Of a stretch of DNA of 64,000 bases, positions 36,530 to 45,788 are shown in pieces. The position numbers and the translations under genes were made by a program. The number at the start of each line of letters is the position of its first letter. Within the stretch, counting starts at the first letter, position 1. The stretch is from Bradyrhizobium sp. 195. GTDB lineage: Bacteria; Pseudomonadota; Alphaproteobacteria; Rhizobiales; Xanthobacteraceae. The notes beneath the pieces are model-generated. The model had not been told where the DNA came from, did not search any database, and saw only the letters and a list, made by a program, of their open reading frames with translations. Where the stretch lies: contig NZ_CP082161.1 of NCBI RefSeq assembly GCF_023101665.1, positions 7,192,001-7,256,000 of the forward strand. Reading direction: 5' to 3'.

Positions 36530-37702
36530 TCAAGACATTTGGTGGCGCCGGTGAAGCTCCAGGTCCTGGCTCAACCCTGCTGAGCGTCCGTCAATAGGCG
36601 TGGCGGACGTCTGCGCCGCCGGCTGCCGCACGATGCTCCGCGCAATCTCGTAATATTGCAGGGCCCGTTGCTCGAGCGTGAGACTGTCCAGGATAAAACC
36701 GCGCGGATCGAACATGCCCGCGGCACAGCCGGCCCAGAAGTTCTCCCAGCCCGCCTCGAACCCCGCGAGGTCGACGAACCTGGCCCCGCAGCGCTCGTCC
36801 CAATACGGCACCGAGGACACCGGCGCGAACTGCACGCGGTGCGGATAGTAGTCGGGGTCTCGCCACGGCCCGCCCGGATCCCAGGCGAAAACAGGCACGC
36901 CGCAAGACAGAGCCTGCTGATAGGCGATGCCCTGGCTTTCGTTCTGGCAGAGGAAGATCATCGCGCGCGAGTTCGCCAGCGCGGCCTGATAGTCTTCCTC
37001 CTTGTAGCTGCCGTAGCGCAGCTCCGTGAACGAGCGCCCCTCTTGTCGCAGACGGGCGCGGACAAGTTCGATCAGCTCCGACGCATAGCGCTCGCGGTCC
37101 CAGTGGACCTTGTCGTAGATCAGCACGTCGACTGTCTTCTGCGAGCCGCGTGTCGGTGCCCAGAGGTCGGTGTCGATGCCGACCGGCCATGCCTCAGTCT
37201 CGGGCCAGTACGGCCGGTACATGTCGACGTACCACGGGCCGGGCACCACGACCTTCTTCACGGGGAGACGCTTGAACAGATCAGGATCGTCGAGCGGATG
37301 ATTGTGGGCGGCGACGCCGAGCAGGATCGGGTTCTTCCACGCGAACTTGTCGAGCAGGAAGGTGCGGCCGATGATGCAGGCGAGCTCGTCGGGATGCTGC
37401 GCGATGTAGCCGTAATCGTTGACCCGGTAGCGGATACCGAGCCGATCGAGCCCGGCACAGAGATTGAGGAACACGCGAAGCTGGCCGCTCATGCGCGGTT
37501 CGCCGAGCAGCAGGCGGCGAGCCATGCGCCGCAGATGCCGGTCGCCGGGAAACCAGCGGTCGTCCTTGTCCTCATAAAAGAGGTTGAGGATCATCGCATC
37601 GGGGTCGTGTTCGAATGTCTTTGCGGGCACTGGGTCCATCCGCGGCAGCCGGATGCGCATTCTCGCATGGGACCGGCTGTCGCTCTCCTCCAAATCTGCC
37701 AC
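36530..37702 (-). CDS. GT-B type glycosyltransferase
   Basis: The 390-residue protein has no signal or membrane segment. The C-terminal half resembles a GT-B nucleotide-sugar domain: VDVLIYDKVHWDRE, SRAMIFLCQNESQGIAYQQALSCGVPVFAWDPGG (the EX7E-like acceptor loop). The N-terminal half contains GQLRVFLNLCAGLDRLGIRY. Donor and acceptor unknown. It is the first gene of the minus-strand polysaccharide operon. Confidence 0.8.
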   Translation of the reverse strand: MADLEESDSRSHARMRIRLPRMDPVPAKTFEHDPDAMILNLFYEDKDDRWFPGDRHLRRMARRLLLGEPRMSGQLRVFLNLCAGLDRLGIRYRVNDYGYIAQHPDELACIIGRTFLLDKFAWKNPILLGVAAHNHPLDDPDLFKRLPVKKVVVPGPWYVDMYRPYWPETEAWPVGIDTDLWAPTRGSQKTVDVLIYDKVHWDRERYASELIELVRARLRQEGRSFTELRYGSYKEEDYQAALANSRAMIFLCQNESQGIAYQQALSCGVPVFAWDPGGPWRDPDYYPHRVQFAPVSSVPYWDERCGARFVDLAGFEAGWENFWAGCAAGMFDPRGFILDSLTLEQRALQYYEIARSIVRQPAAQTSATPIDGRSAGLSQDLELHRRHQMS

Positions 37703-37849
37703 AGGCTTAATGCCAGTGGCTTAACGCTAATTGACGAAACCACGCCGACACACGCCTTCGCGGCAACGATCGGGCCGCAATCCGAGTATCATTTGCAAAC
37801 AGCCAAGGCTGCGAATGATCGCATCGTTCATTCAGCAGCCGCGTCCTGG

Positions 37850-37864
37850 TTAACAGACTCTTAA
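37850..37864. promoter_or_regulatory. CtrA-like box, TTAA-N7-TTAA
   Basis: TTAA at 37850-37853 and TTAA at 37861-37864 are separated by exactly seven bases, the full consensus of the alphaproteobacterial cell-cycle regulator CtrA. It lies nine bases before the GTG of the glycosyltransferase gene. The match is unlikely by chance in such GC-rich DNA, but binding is untested. Confidence 0.5.
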
Positions 37865-37873
37865 AGGCGAGCC

Positions 37874-38866
37874 GTGGCTCAGATCACTGCCGAACACGTT
37901 CTCGATTTGCCGGCTACGACACGCATCGTTCCGGCGGTGCGCCAGCCGCTGACGTCGAGTCCGACCACGTCGGTGTCCGTCATCATCCCCGCCAAGAACG
38001 TTGCGGCCTATATCGGCGAAACTCTCGCCAGCGCACTGGCGCAGGGTGAGATCGGCGAAGTGATCGTCGTGGACGATGGTTCCACTGACAACACCATCGC
38101 GATCGTCCGTGCCATTCGCGACCCGCGACTGCGCCTGATGACGAATGATTCCGCCGGCGTGTCGGCTGCGCGCAATCTCGGCGCACGTCATGCAAGCGGC
38201 GAATGGCTGCTCTTCCTCGATGCCGACGACCGCCTTCGCCCCGGCGCGGTGGCTGCGCTGCTCGCGGCAGCACGCGGCGCGCCTCGCGCCGTTGTCGTCT
38301 ACGGCGACTACAATACGATCGACAGCGAGGGACGCCAGATCGGGCGGCGCGACCTGTTGAAGAGACGTCGCAAGCCATCCGGCGACGTGCTGACGCGGCT
38401 TGCGGCCGGCAATTTCATCGTCAATGGCGGTATCGCTCTCGCGCGCGCGGAGGCGTTCCGCGCCATCGGCGGCTTCGATACGTCGCTCAGATATTGCGAG
38501 GACTGGCATTGCTGGTGCCGTCTCGCTGCGATCGGCGAGTTCGAATTCGCGCCAAAGCTGCTGCTCGATTATCGCCTGCACACAGCCAACACCATGAACG
38601 CCGCGGTCCGGACACCGAAGGACTTCTTCCCGGCCATCGCGCGGGTGTTCGACGACGGTTTGATCCTGGCGAGATTGCCCGTAGGCACCGCGTCCGGGCT
38701 GCGCCTTGCCGCCGAACTTCATCTCATCACCTATGCGGCGATGCAGGCCGTCCGATTCGGGCGATATCGCCAAGCCCTAGGCTATCTCGGAATGGTCGGC
38801 CGGCGCTCGCTCAAGGCGTTGCCGCGCGCCGCGGCAAGGACCGCCCTCGCCCGCTTCGGCATCTAA
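37874..38866 (+). CDS. Family 2 glycosyltransferase
   Basis: The 330-residue GT-A protein has SVIIPAKNVAAYIGETLASAL, VIVVDDGSTDNT, and the DxD-type metal motif in FLDADDRL (about residues 115-122). The acceptor region ends with CEDWHCWCRLA. It probably adds a sugar to an undecaprenyl-linked intermediate. The start is GTG 37874 with AAAGGCGAG upstream. A CtrA-like box overlaps its upstream region. It converges with the next glycosyltransferase gene. Confidence 0.88.
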   Translation: MAQITAEHVLDLPATTRIVPAVRQPLTSSPTTSVSVIIPAKNVAAYIGETLASALAQGEIGEVIVVDDGSTDNTIAIVRAIRDPRLRLMTNDSAGVSAARNLGARHASGEWLLFLDADDRLRPGAVAALLAAARGAPRAVVVYGDYNTIDSEGRQIGRRDLLKRRRKPSGDVLTRLAAGNFIVNGGIALARAEAFRAIGGFDTSLRYCEDWHCWCRLAAIGEFEFAPKLLLDYRLHTANTMNAAVRTPKDFFPAIARVFDDGLILARLPVGTASGLRLAAELHLITYAAMQAVRFGRYRQALGYLGMVGRRSLKALPRAAARTALARFGI

Positions 38867-38869
38867 CCG

Positions 38870-39898
38870 TCACGACACGATTTTGGAGGCCTCATAGGGC
38901 TTCGGCGCGAAGCCGAACGCCGCAAGCATGGAGCCGAGCGCCACCAGCGCCGGATGCATGGCGACGACGGCTTTCGACGTCGCCAGCATGCGAGCGGACC
39001 GGACCAGCGACAGCGGCAGCCGTCCGAGCATCTGAGCGAACACCCATGCGCGCGCGCTTGCGCTTTGAGCGGCCTTGTATTGCACACGATAATTGATCGC
39101 GCCGATGCGCAGGCCACGCTTTGCGATCCAGCCGAGACTGGTGCGGCTCTGCGGCACGGTTTCGGTGATGACCGCTTCCGCCGTCCAATGGAATATCATG
39201 CCGGCATCGCGGCACCGCACGAAGAAGTCGCAATCGCCGCCGCCGAGGAAATTGAAACGCAGGTCGAAGGCGGGACGCTCGAACCGCTCGAAGGCCGCGC
39301 GCGTAATAAGGCAATTGCCGCAGCCATAGATCAGCGGCACCGCGCCGGAATAGTCGTAGGCGGGACAGAAGGCGGGATGGCGCGACAGCCAGGGTTTGCT
39401 GTCGTCTTCGAACACCGGCAACACCGGCCCGCCGACCACGTCGGCGCCGGTCGCCTCCGCGGTGCGAACCATCAGCTCGAGCCAGTCGGGTGACGCGATC
39501 TCGTCGTCGTCGATCATCAGGAAGCGGGTCGCGGCGGGAAATAGCGCCTGCGCCGTCTCGAACGCAGCATTGATCGCCTGGCAATTGCCCTGACGCGTCT
39601 CGACGAGGCAGACGCCCTGCAGCCTGCCGGCAGCCAGAAACTCCGCAGCAACCGGCGCGCTTTCGCGCTGCGCGGCATCGTTCTCGACCATGACGACGGC
39701 AAAGGAACGTGGGGTACGCTGGTTCACCAGCGAGTCCAGCGTCAGCCGCAGGTGCTGCGGACGACGGAAGCAGGGGATGCAGACGACGATGCCGACTGAG
39801 AGGTCGATGACCCCAGAGCTCGCCACGATCTCCCGGTTGGGATCGCGCACGGCATCCGAGATACGCATGGTGGACAGGTCTGTCGGGATCAAGGTCAT
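38870..39898 (-). CDS. Family 2 glycosyltransferase (ExoM-like)
   Basis: The 342-residue protein has IVVCIPCFRRPQHLRLTLDSL, the ETRQGNCQAINAAF region and FLMIDDDEIASPDWLE as the DxD-type motif. The downstream phrase FNFLGGGDCDFFVRCRDAG is typical of ExoM/SuccinoglycanGT-like enzymes. A weakly hydrophobic C-terminus may touch the membrane. It is the only gene of its strand here and is divergent from the methyltransferase gene. Confidence 0.87.
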   Translation of the reverse strand: MTLIPTDLSTMRISDAVRDPNREIVASSGVIDLSVGIVVCIPCFRRPQHLRLTLDSLVNQRTPRSFAVVMVENDAAQRESAPVAAEFLAAGRLQGVCLVETRQGNCQAINAAFETAQALFPAATRFLMIDDDEIASPDWLELMVRTAEATGADVVGGPVLPVFEDDSKPWLSRHPAFCPAYDYSGAVPLIYGCGNCLITRAAFERFERPAFDLRFNFLGGGDCDFFVRCRDAGMIFHWTAEAVITETVPQSRTSLGWIAKRGLRIGAINYRVQYKAAQSASARAWVFAQMLGRLPLSLVRSARMLATSKAVVAMHPALVALGSMLAAFGFAPKPYEASKIVS

Positions 39899-40292
39899 GA
39901 CGTTCTAGATGTCCGAGATATGTTGAAAAAGCCCTGCTTTAATCCCGCGTCCCGCGACGGCACATCGCCGCGGGGCAGATCCGTCCCAAAACGGACGGCC
40001 GGTCGAAAGCGCAAGCCCACCTCGCCCGCCGATCTCCCGCTCGTCCCAAGGCAATACCACGCGTTTAACCGCTTTCGCTCGTTTCTCCCGCGAAATCATG
40101 CGCGCGTGATACTGCAATTCGCGGTCCATGCGCCGACGACGACCCAACATGAACAATGCCGTAGTTAATGCGTATGCGGATTAACCCGACCGTAAGCACT
40201 GCGACCGGTGAGACGACGCGGCATCAGATTTGCTCTTCGGGCCTGCGAGATTTTTCCTGTAAATTTGAATAGAACAAGCGCGGTCAAAAAAC
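39899..40292. promoter_or_regulatory. Divergent regulatory region with dyad and CtrA-like box
   Basis: No gene is seen in these 394 bp. A dyad GTTAAT-N10-ATTAAC lies at 40164-40185. Overlapping it is TTAA-N7-GTAA (40181-40195), one mismatch from the CtrA consensus. These lie about 100 bp upstream of the methyltransferase gene and are the likeliest control elements. Confidence 0.45.
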
Positions 40293-41093
40293 ATGAACAA
40301 GCCAGCCACGATCGATTTTGCGACAGCCACGGCGATCCATATCCCCGCGGTCACGGCATATACCCAGGCGCTCCACGATCTCGTCCCCGGCGAAGCCCGC
40401 GACAGCCTGCTCGCCGTTCACGACGTGCTGCGCCGCGAACTGCCGAAAGGCCAACTCGCCATCTACGAAGCCGGCGGCGGTTCATGCAGCGTCCTGCCAC
40501 CGGAAATGCTTGACCGCAGCAAGGTCACCGTCGTCGATATCGACGAGGACCAGGTCCGCAACAACACCTACGCGGACGAGGCGATCCTCGGCGACGTCCA
40601 AGCCTACCGTTTTACCCGCGAGACCTTCGATCTCGTGATCTGCTACAACGTGATCGAGCATCTGCCCCATGTCGATGCTGCGCTCTTGAATTTCCGCGAT
40701 GCGCTCAAGCGCGGCGGCATGATCCTGATCGGGGCGCCCAATCCGCGCTCGCTGTCCGGCGTCGTCACCAAATACTCGCCGCACTGGTTTCACGTCTGGT
40801 TCTATCGGCACGTCCGCGGCATCAAGGACGCCGGTCTGCCTGGCGAGCCGCCATTCCCGACCTTCTTTCATCCGCTGGTGACGCTGCCCCGGCTCGAGGC
40901 ATTCGCTGCCGCCAACGGCCTCGAGATGATCTACCGCCGTGAGGTCGAGAGCCCGCGCTATCCCGAGATGCGTCGGCGCAAGCCGCTGTTCGCAGCTCTC
41001 GTGGACGCCGGCGCCGCCCTCCTGAATACCATGCTGTCGCGCGGCACCGACGTTCGCCGCGGCGACTATCACGTCATCCTGCGGAAAAGCTGA
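40293..41093 (+). CDS. SAM-dependent methyltransferase
   Basis: The 266-residue class I methyltransferase has motif I in EAGGGSCSVL (59-68), the acidic loop VVDIDEDQV, and LVICYNVIEHLPHVDAALLNF as motif IV. Its position suggests it methylates a sugar or glycan terminus, which in other systems caps chains; that is inference. The ATG lies after a long AT-rich upstream region with a dyad. Confidence 0.85.
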   Translation: MNKPATIDFATATAIHIPAVTAYTQALHDLVPGEARDSLLAVHDVLRRELPKGQLAIYEAGGGSCSVLPPEMLDRSKVTVVDIDEDQVRNNTYADEAILGDVQAYRFTRETFDLVICYNVIEHLPHVDAALLNFRDALKRGGMILIGAPNPRSLSGVVTKYSPHWFHVWFYRHVRGIKDAGLPGEPPFPTFFHPLVTLPRLEAFAAANGLEMIYRREVESPRYPEMRRRKPLFAALVDAGAALLNTMLSRGTDVRRGDYHVILRKS

Positions 41094-41156
41094 CCATCAT
41101 GGCGCGCTCGCGGCTCATCACAGGACATGCGGAGACCCGCAGCCGAGCCGTGCGCG

Positions 41157-41171
41157 GTAACGAACCGTTAA
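41157..41171. promoter_or_regulatory. CtrA-like box with one mismatch
   Basis: GTAA-CGAACCG-TTAA keeps the seven-base spacing of the CtrA consensus with one mismatch. It lies about 210 bp upstream of the co-polymerase gene, in a 288-bp gap without genes. Confidence 0.35.
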
Positions 41172-41381
41172 TCTCCGGCGAGCCGCCGCATAGCCGGCGT
41201 CACGCGGACGCAGCGCGGATTGGCATGCGCTTAAACGCTTTGTTTGCCATTTCGGTGAATAGTCCCACAATGAGTATGGTTAATTTTCCCTGTTGCGTTG
41301 ATTGGGCCCCTACATCCCGGGGGCATGGCGAGCGAAGAGTAGCCCCTCGGCCTACGGCAATTGGAATGAAAGCTGGGGATC

Positions 41382-43751
41382 ATGCTTGACTATAACCAGC
41401 CGATCGATCGGGCGAGACCCGAGCCCCCACAACAGAAGACTGAGGCCGGCTTCAACGTTCTCGAGCTCGCCAATCTGCTCTGGCGGCGCAAGATCGCGAT
41501 TGCCGCGGCCGCGCTGCTCGGCGCAACGCTTGCCGTCACCATCGGCAAGAGCCTGACGCCCCGCTACACCGCCACCGCCCAGCTCTATGTCGATCCGCGC
41601 GAACTTCAGCTCGTCGATCGTGAGCTTACGCCGCGCGCGCAGGATGTCTCCGGCATGTCCATGGTGGTGGAGAGCCAGGCGCGCCTGATCACCTCCAACA
41701 GCGTCCTGCTCAAGGTGATCCAGCAGGCTGGTCTCGACAAGGACCCGGAATTCGGCGGCGGCGACGGCAGGAGCCTGATGTCGTCGCTGCTCGGCCTGAT
41801 CGGCCTGCAGCCCCGCGCGCCCTCCGCTGCTGACAACAAGGAAGTCCAGCTTGCGGCGCTCGAGGCGCTGAACCGGCACATTACGATCCGCAAAACCGAG
41901 AAGAGCTTCATCGTCGACATCGAAGTCTGGTCGACCGATCCGGCGAAGGCGGCGATGCTCGCCAACACCCTGACCAGCGCCTATCTCGCCGAATCCCGCA
42001 GCTCGCAGGCTTCGGCCGCACGGCGCGCCACCAACGATCTCTCCGGCCGCCTCAAGGAGCTGCGCGAGCGGCTGCGCAGCGCCGAGACCGCGCTCGCCAC
42101 CTACAAGGCCCAGAACAATTTTGTCGGCACCCAGGACGCGCTGATCAGCGACCAGCAGCTCTCCGCCAGCAACCAGCGGCTTTCCGCGGCCCGCGCGGCG
42201 ACGATGGACGCGCAGGCGCGGCTCGATCAGATCGAGGCCAGCCGCCGCACGGCGGCCGATGCCGGCGCGAATTCGGAAGCGCTGCAATCGCCGACCATCG
42301 CGAACCTGCGCGCGCAATATGCCGATGCGCGCAAGAAGTATGCGGAGCAGGCCGGCGAGCTCGGGCCGCGCCATCCGGCGCTGCGCCAGACCGAAAAGCA
42401 GGTCGAGGATCTCAAGCGCACCATCAACGAAGAGATCGACCGCTTCGCGCAGTCCGCCAAGAACGATCTGACGCGCGCCCGCGACTTCGAAGCCTCGCTC
42501 AACCGGGCGCTGGAAGCGCAGAAGCGGCAGAGCGTGCAGCTCAGCCAGGCCGCCGTACGCCTGCGCGAGCTCGAGCGCGAGGCCGACGCCAGCCGCGACG
42601 TCTATCAATCCTTCCTGAAGCGCTCGCGCGAGACCGAGGAGCAGGAGACGCTCAACACCTCGGCGGCTCGCGTCATCGGTGAGGCGACCGTGCCGCAGCG
42701 GCGCTCGTTCCCGCCGGCGATGAGCATGTTCGCCATGATCGGCTTCATCTTCGGTGCGCTCGCAGCGTCGGGCTGGTTCGTCGCGGCCGAACTCCTGTTT
42801 GCCGGCGCAGCCGCACCGGCACCCGCGCCAGCCCGCCGCGAGCGCAAGCCGATGCCGGAGAAAGCGCGCACTCCCGAGCTCCTGCAGGCCTCGGAAGCTC
42901 CACGACCCCAGCAGGTCTCGCAAGTTCCGGAAGCGGCGCCGGCCCTGCCCGAACTTGCCGCGCCTTCGCTTCAGCCCGCGATGGTCGAAAAGCCCCTGAT
43001 GGAAAAGCCGCTGATCGCGCGCCTCCAGGAGGCCGACGTCATTCATACGCTCGGCGCCATACTCGCCACCGGCAGCGGCGTCGACCTCACCCGGCTGGGC
43101 TGGCCGACATTGCGGCCCGGCTTTCCCCTGACGAGGCTGCTCAATGCCTGGCGCGACATGCGCATCGCCGTGGCCCGGCGTGCCGGCGGCAAGGCGATGC
43201 CCGTCATCGCGCTCGTCGGCGGCGGCGAGACCGGGCGCAGCGTGAGCGCGCTGAATTTCGCACTCGCGGCTGCGCGCGATGGCGTCCGCGTGCTGATGAT
43301 CGACGCCGACCATCAGCTCCACCCGCTCTCGAACAGGGTCAGCCGCCCCGGCAAGAGCGAGCCGAGCAGGCTCGGCTGGCTCTCGATCGGCAGCAAGGCC
43401 GCACGCGAGATCAAGACGGTCAACGGCATTTCGGTGCTGCCGGCCAGCGAGGGCGATGCCGGCAAGGCTGCCGACGCGATCCGCAAGGCGATTGCGCAGG
43501 CGCGCGCCGCCGGCGGCTATGACCTCGTGATCCTCGACGGCCCTGCGATGCCGCTCTCGGCCGCCGGCCGCAAGCTGCTCGACGACACCGACGCGCTGGT
43601 GGCGGTGCTGCCGACCAGCCTCGACATCAACGACAGCCTGGAAGAGATCCTGACCGCGCTCGGCCGCGCCGAGCGCAAGCTCGTCGGCGTCGTGCTCGAC
43701 GAACTCACCCCTGCAATTGAAACGCGCCAGCGAGGCAGACAATATGCTTGA
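41382..43751 (+). CDS. Wzz/ExoP-type polysaccharide co-polymerase with degenerate kinase domain
   Basis: The 789-residue protein has a first membrane segment (about 36-55), a long periplasmic coiled-coil part (heptad-rich 200-420), and a second membrane segment (447-472) with the Pro-rich motif before it. A linker and a cytoplasmic BY-kinase-like domain (about 600-780) follow. The Walker A is GGGETGRS (613-620), with Arg619 in place of the essential Lys; Walker A' VLMIDAD (637-643) and LVILDG remain. No tyrosine cluster is at the end. It likely controls chain length and export. Confidence 0.88.
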   Translation: MLDYNQPIDRARPEPPQQKTEAGFNVLELANLLWRRKIAIAAAALLGATLAVTIGKSLTPRYTATAQLYVDPRELQLVDRELTPRAQDVSGMSMVVESQARLITSNSVLLKVIQQAGLDKDPEFGGGDGRSLMSSLLGLIGLQPRAPSAADNKEVQLAALEALNRHITIRKTEKSFIVDIEVWSTDPAKAAMLANTLTSAYLAESRSSQASAARRATNDLSGRLKELRERLRSAETALATYKAQNNFVGTQDALISDQQLSASNQRLSAARAATMDAQARLDQIEASRRTAADAGANSEALQSPTIANLRAQYADARKKYAEQAGELGPRHPALRQTEKQVEDLKRTINEEIDRFAQSAKNDLTRARDFEASLNRALEAQKRQSVQLSQAAVRLRELEREADASRDVYQSFLKRSRETEEQETLNTSAARVIGEATVPQRRSFPPAMSMFAMIGFIFGALAASGWFVAAELLFAGAAAPAPAPARRERKPMPEKARTPELLQASEAPRPQQVSQVPEAAPALPELAAPSLQPAMVEKPLMEKPLIARLQEADVIHTLGAILATGSGVDLTRLGWPTLRPGFPLTRLLNAWRDMRIAVARRAGGKAMPVIALVGGGETGRSVSALNFALAAARDGVRVLMIDADHQLHPLSNRVSRPGKSEPSRLGWLSIGSKAAREIKTVNGISVLPASEGDAGKAADAIRKAIAQARAAGGYDLVILDGPAMPLSAAGRKLLDDTDALVAVLPTSLDINDSLEEILTALGRAERKLVGVVLDELTPAIETRQRGRQYA

Positions 43752-44547
43752 GCGCCGCGTCAACCTCGACGGACGGGCAGCGACTGCCGACGTGCCGCGA
43801 ATTACCGTCGGCGGGCTTCGCATGGCCGCGCTCGACCTGGAAGCCACCGCCGATTTCATGATCGAGGCGACCGATCCAAATCATCGCATCGGCCGTCCCC
43901 TGTTCCTGACCTCGGCCAATGGCGAGGTCCTGGCGCGCTGCTCGACCGAGCCGCAGACCGAGCGCCTGTTCCGCGCTGCCGACCTGATCAACGCCGACGG
44001 CCAGCCGCTGGTGGCGGCCTCGAAGCTGCAATCCTGGTTTCCGCTGCCCGAGCGCGTCGCGACCACGGATTTGTTCCACGTCGTCGCGCGCAAGGCGGAA
44101 GCGGTCGGCCGCACCTTCTACATGTTCGGCGCCAGCGAGGCCGAGAACATCGTGGCGGTCGAGAACGTCCAGAAGATGTATCCGAATCTCAAGATCGTCG
44201 GGCACAGCCACGGCTATCTGCGAGGCGACGCGCTACGTGCGAAGATCGAGGAGATCAACGCGCTTGCGCCTGATTATCTGTGGGTCGCGCTCGGCGTGCC
44301 CAACGAGCAGGCATTCGTTGAGGAATTCACGCCGCATCTCACCAATGTAGGCGTTATCAAGACATCCGGCGGCCTGTTCAATTTCTTGTCCGGCAGCCGC
44401 GCGCGCGCGCCGCAATGGATGCAGAAGATGGGGCTCGAATGGGTCTGGCGCACCTGGCTCGAGCCACGCCGCCTGTTCTGGCGCTATTTGACCACCAACC
44501 CCCGCGCGCTCTATCTTCTCTTCGGCCGCAACCGACCCCTCCGCTAA
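43744..44547 (+). CDS. WecG/TagA/CpsF family glycosyltransferase
   Basis: The 267-residue GT26 enzyme has LTSANGEVL, LINADGQPLV with the conserved Asp, TFYMFGA, HSHGYL and WVALGVPNEQAFVEE. It transfers a sugar such as N-acetylmannosamine or glucuronic acid to a lipid-linked acceptor. ATG 43744 lies inside the end of the co-polymerase gene, overlapping by eight bases, with GAGG upstream. It is part of an operon with galE. Confidence 0.92.
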   Translation: MLERRVNLDGRAATADVPRITVGGLRMAALDLEATADFMIEATDPNHRIGRPLFLTSANGEVLARCSTEPQTERLFRAADLINADGQPLVAASKLQSWFPLPERVATTDLFHVVARKAEAVGRTFYMFGASEAENIVAVENVQKMYPNLKIVGHSHGYLRGDALRAKIEEINALAPDYLWVALGVPNEQAFVEEFTPHLTNVGVIKTSGGLFNFLSGSRARAPQWMQKMGLEWVWRTWLEPRRLFWRYLTTNPRALYLLFGRNRPLR

Positions 44548-44566
44548 GAGAAGAGCAGAAGACGAC

Positions 44567-45559
44567 ATGACCGACCGACCGACCGTCCTCGTCACAGGGG
44601 GCGCGGGCTATATTGGCTCGCATGCCTGCCGCGCATTGACCGCTGCCGGCTATCAGCCCATCGTTTATGACAATCTCTCGACAGGCCATCGCAGCTTCGT
44701 GACCGGCCCCCTGGTGACCGGCGATCTGCTCGACGGCACGGCGCTGGCCCGCGCCTTCGCCGACCACAAGATCACGGCGGTGATGCATTTCGCGGCGGCG
44801 AGCCTCGTCGGCGAATCCATGACCGATCCGCAGAAATATTACGTCAACAATGTGCAGGGAACGCTGTCGCTGTTCCAGGCGATGCGCAACGCCGGCTGCC
44901 ATCGCATCGTGTTCTCCTCGACCGGCGCCGTCTACGGCAACGCCGACTCCAAGGAGCTGCCGGAAGACTTTCCCTGCGCACCGATCAACCCGTACGGCGC
45001 ATCGAAATGGATGATCGAGCGGATGCTTGCTGATTACCGCTCAGCCTATGGCTTCGGCGCGTTCTGCCTGCGTTATTTCAACGCCAGCGGCGCCGATCCC
45101 TCAGGCGGCATTGGCGAGCTGCGCGACAACGAAACCCACCTGATTCCCCGCGCCATGATGGCGCTGCAGGGCCATGTCGACTTCGCGGTGTTCGGCGACG
45201 ACTACGACACGCCCGATGGAACCGCGATCCGCGACTACATCCACGTCACCGACCTTGCAGCGGCGCATGTCGCGGCACTGAAGCTTCTCGAAGACGGGCA
45301 TGCCGGCGGCAGCTTCAATCTCGGCACCGGTTCGGGTTTTTCCGTGCGCGAGATCCTCAACGCCATCAGGCAGGAGACCGGGCGCGAGGTGCCCCACACC
45401 GTCAAGCCGCGCCGCGCGGGCGATCCCACTTATCTGGTCGCCGATCCCTCCGCGGCACGGAAGGTGCTGAACTTCGTGCCGCGTCACTCCGACCTGCCTA
45501 CGGTCATCCGCACCGCCTGGGCCTGGCACCAGAAGGCGCATCCGTTCAGGCCGCGTTAG
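44567..45559 (+). CDS. galE: UDP-glucose 4-epimerase
   Basis: The 330-residue extended SDR has the NAD motif GGAGYIGSH (11-19), the catalytic region SSTGAVYG with Thr/Ser, and NPYGASKWMIE with the Tyr/Lys pair. The C-terminus has the GalE-type RRAGDPTYLVAD substrate region. It interconverts UDP-glucose and UDP-galactose (or GlcNAc forms), supplying precursors for the cluster. It follows the GT26 gene by 19 bp. Confidence 0.95.
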   Translation: MTDRPTVLVTGGAGYIGSHACRALTAAGYQPIVYDNLSTGHRSFVTGPLVTGDLLDGTALARAFADHKITAVMHFAAASLVGESMTDPQKYYVNNVQGTLSLFQAMRNAGCHRIVFSSTGAVYGNADSKELPEDFPCAPINPYGASKWMIERMLADYRSAYGFGAFCLRYFNASGADPSGGIGELRDNETHLIPRAMMALQGHVDFAVFGDDYDTPDGTAIRDYIHVTDLAAAHVAALKLLEDGHAGGSFNLGTGSGFSVREILNAIRQETGREVPHTVKPRRAGDPTYLVADPSAARKVLNFVPRHSDLPTVIRTAWAWHQKAHPFRPR

Positions 45560-45788
45560 GCAATCGGCGCACCCGCAGCTTGCCTGCCGTGCCTCGACAC
45601 GGCTAGAATGCATATTCGTTGCCGCCGCCAGCGCATTGCTGACCGCCGCATCCTTTCGCATAGCCGACGACGATGTCGGCTTGCATGGCCGCGCTCATTG
45701 GCGCGAGCCGATTTTTCCGAACGAAGACCACTATCACATCCGCCCGTCGGCCCGTCCATCGGGCGTGGATTTAGGGAGTATCGACCGC

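Noticed and set aside
45636..45788. Longer N-terminus for the small unknown gene at 45789
   Set aside because: No ribosome binding site precedes the upstream start, while AGGGAG precedes 45789.
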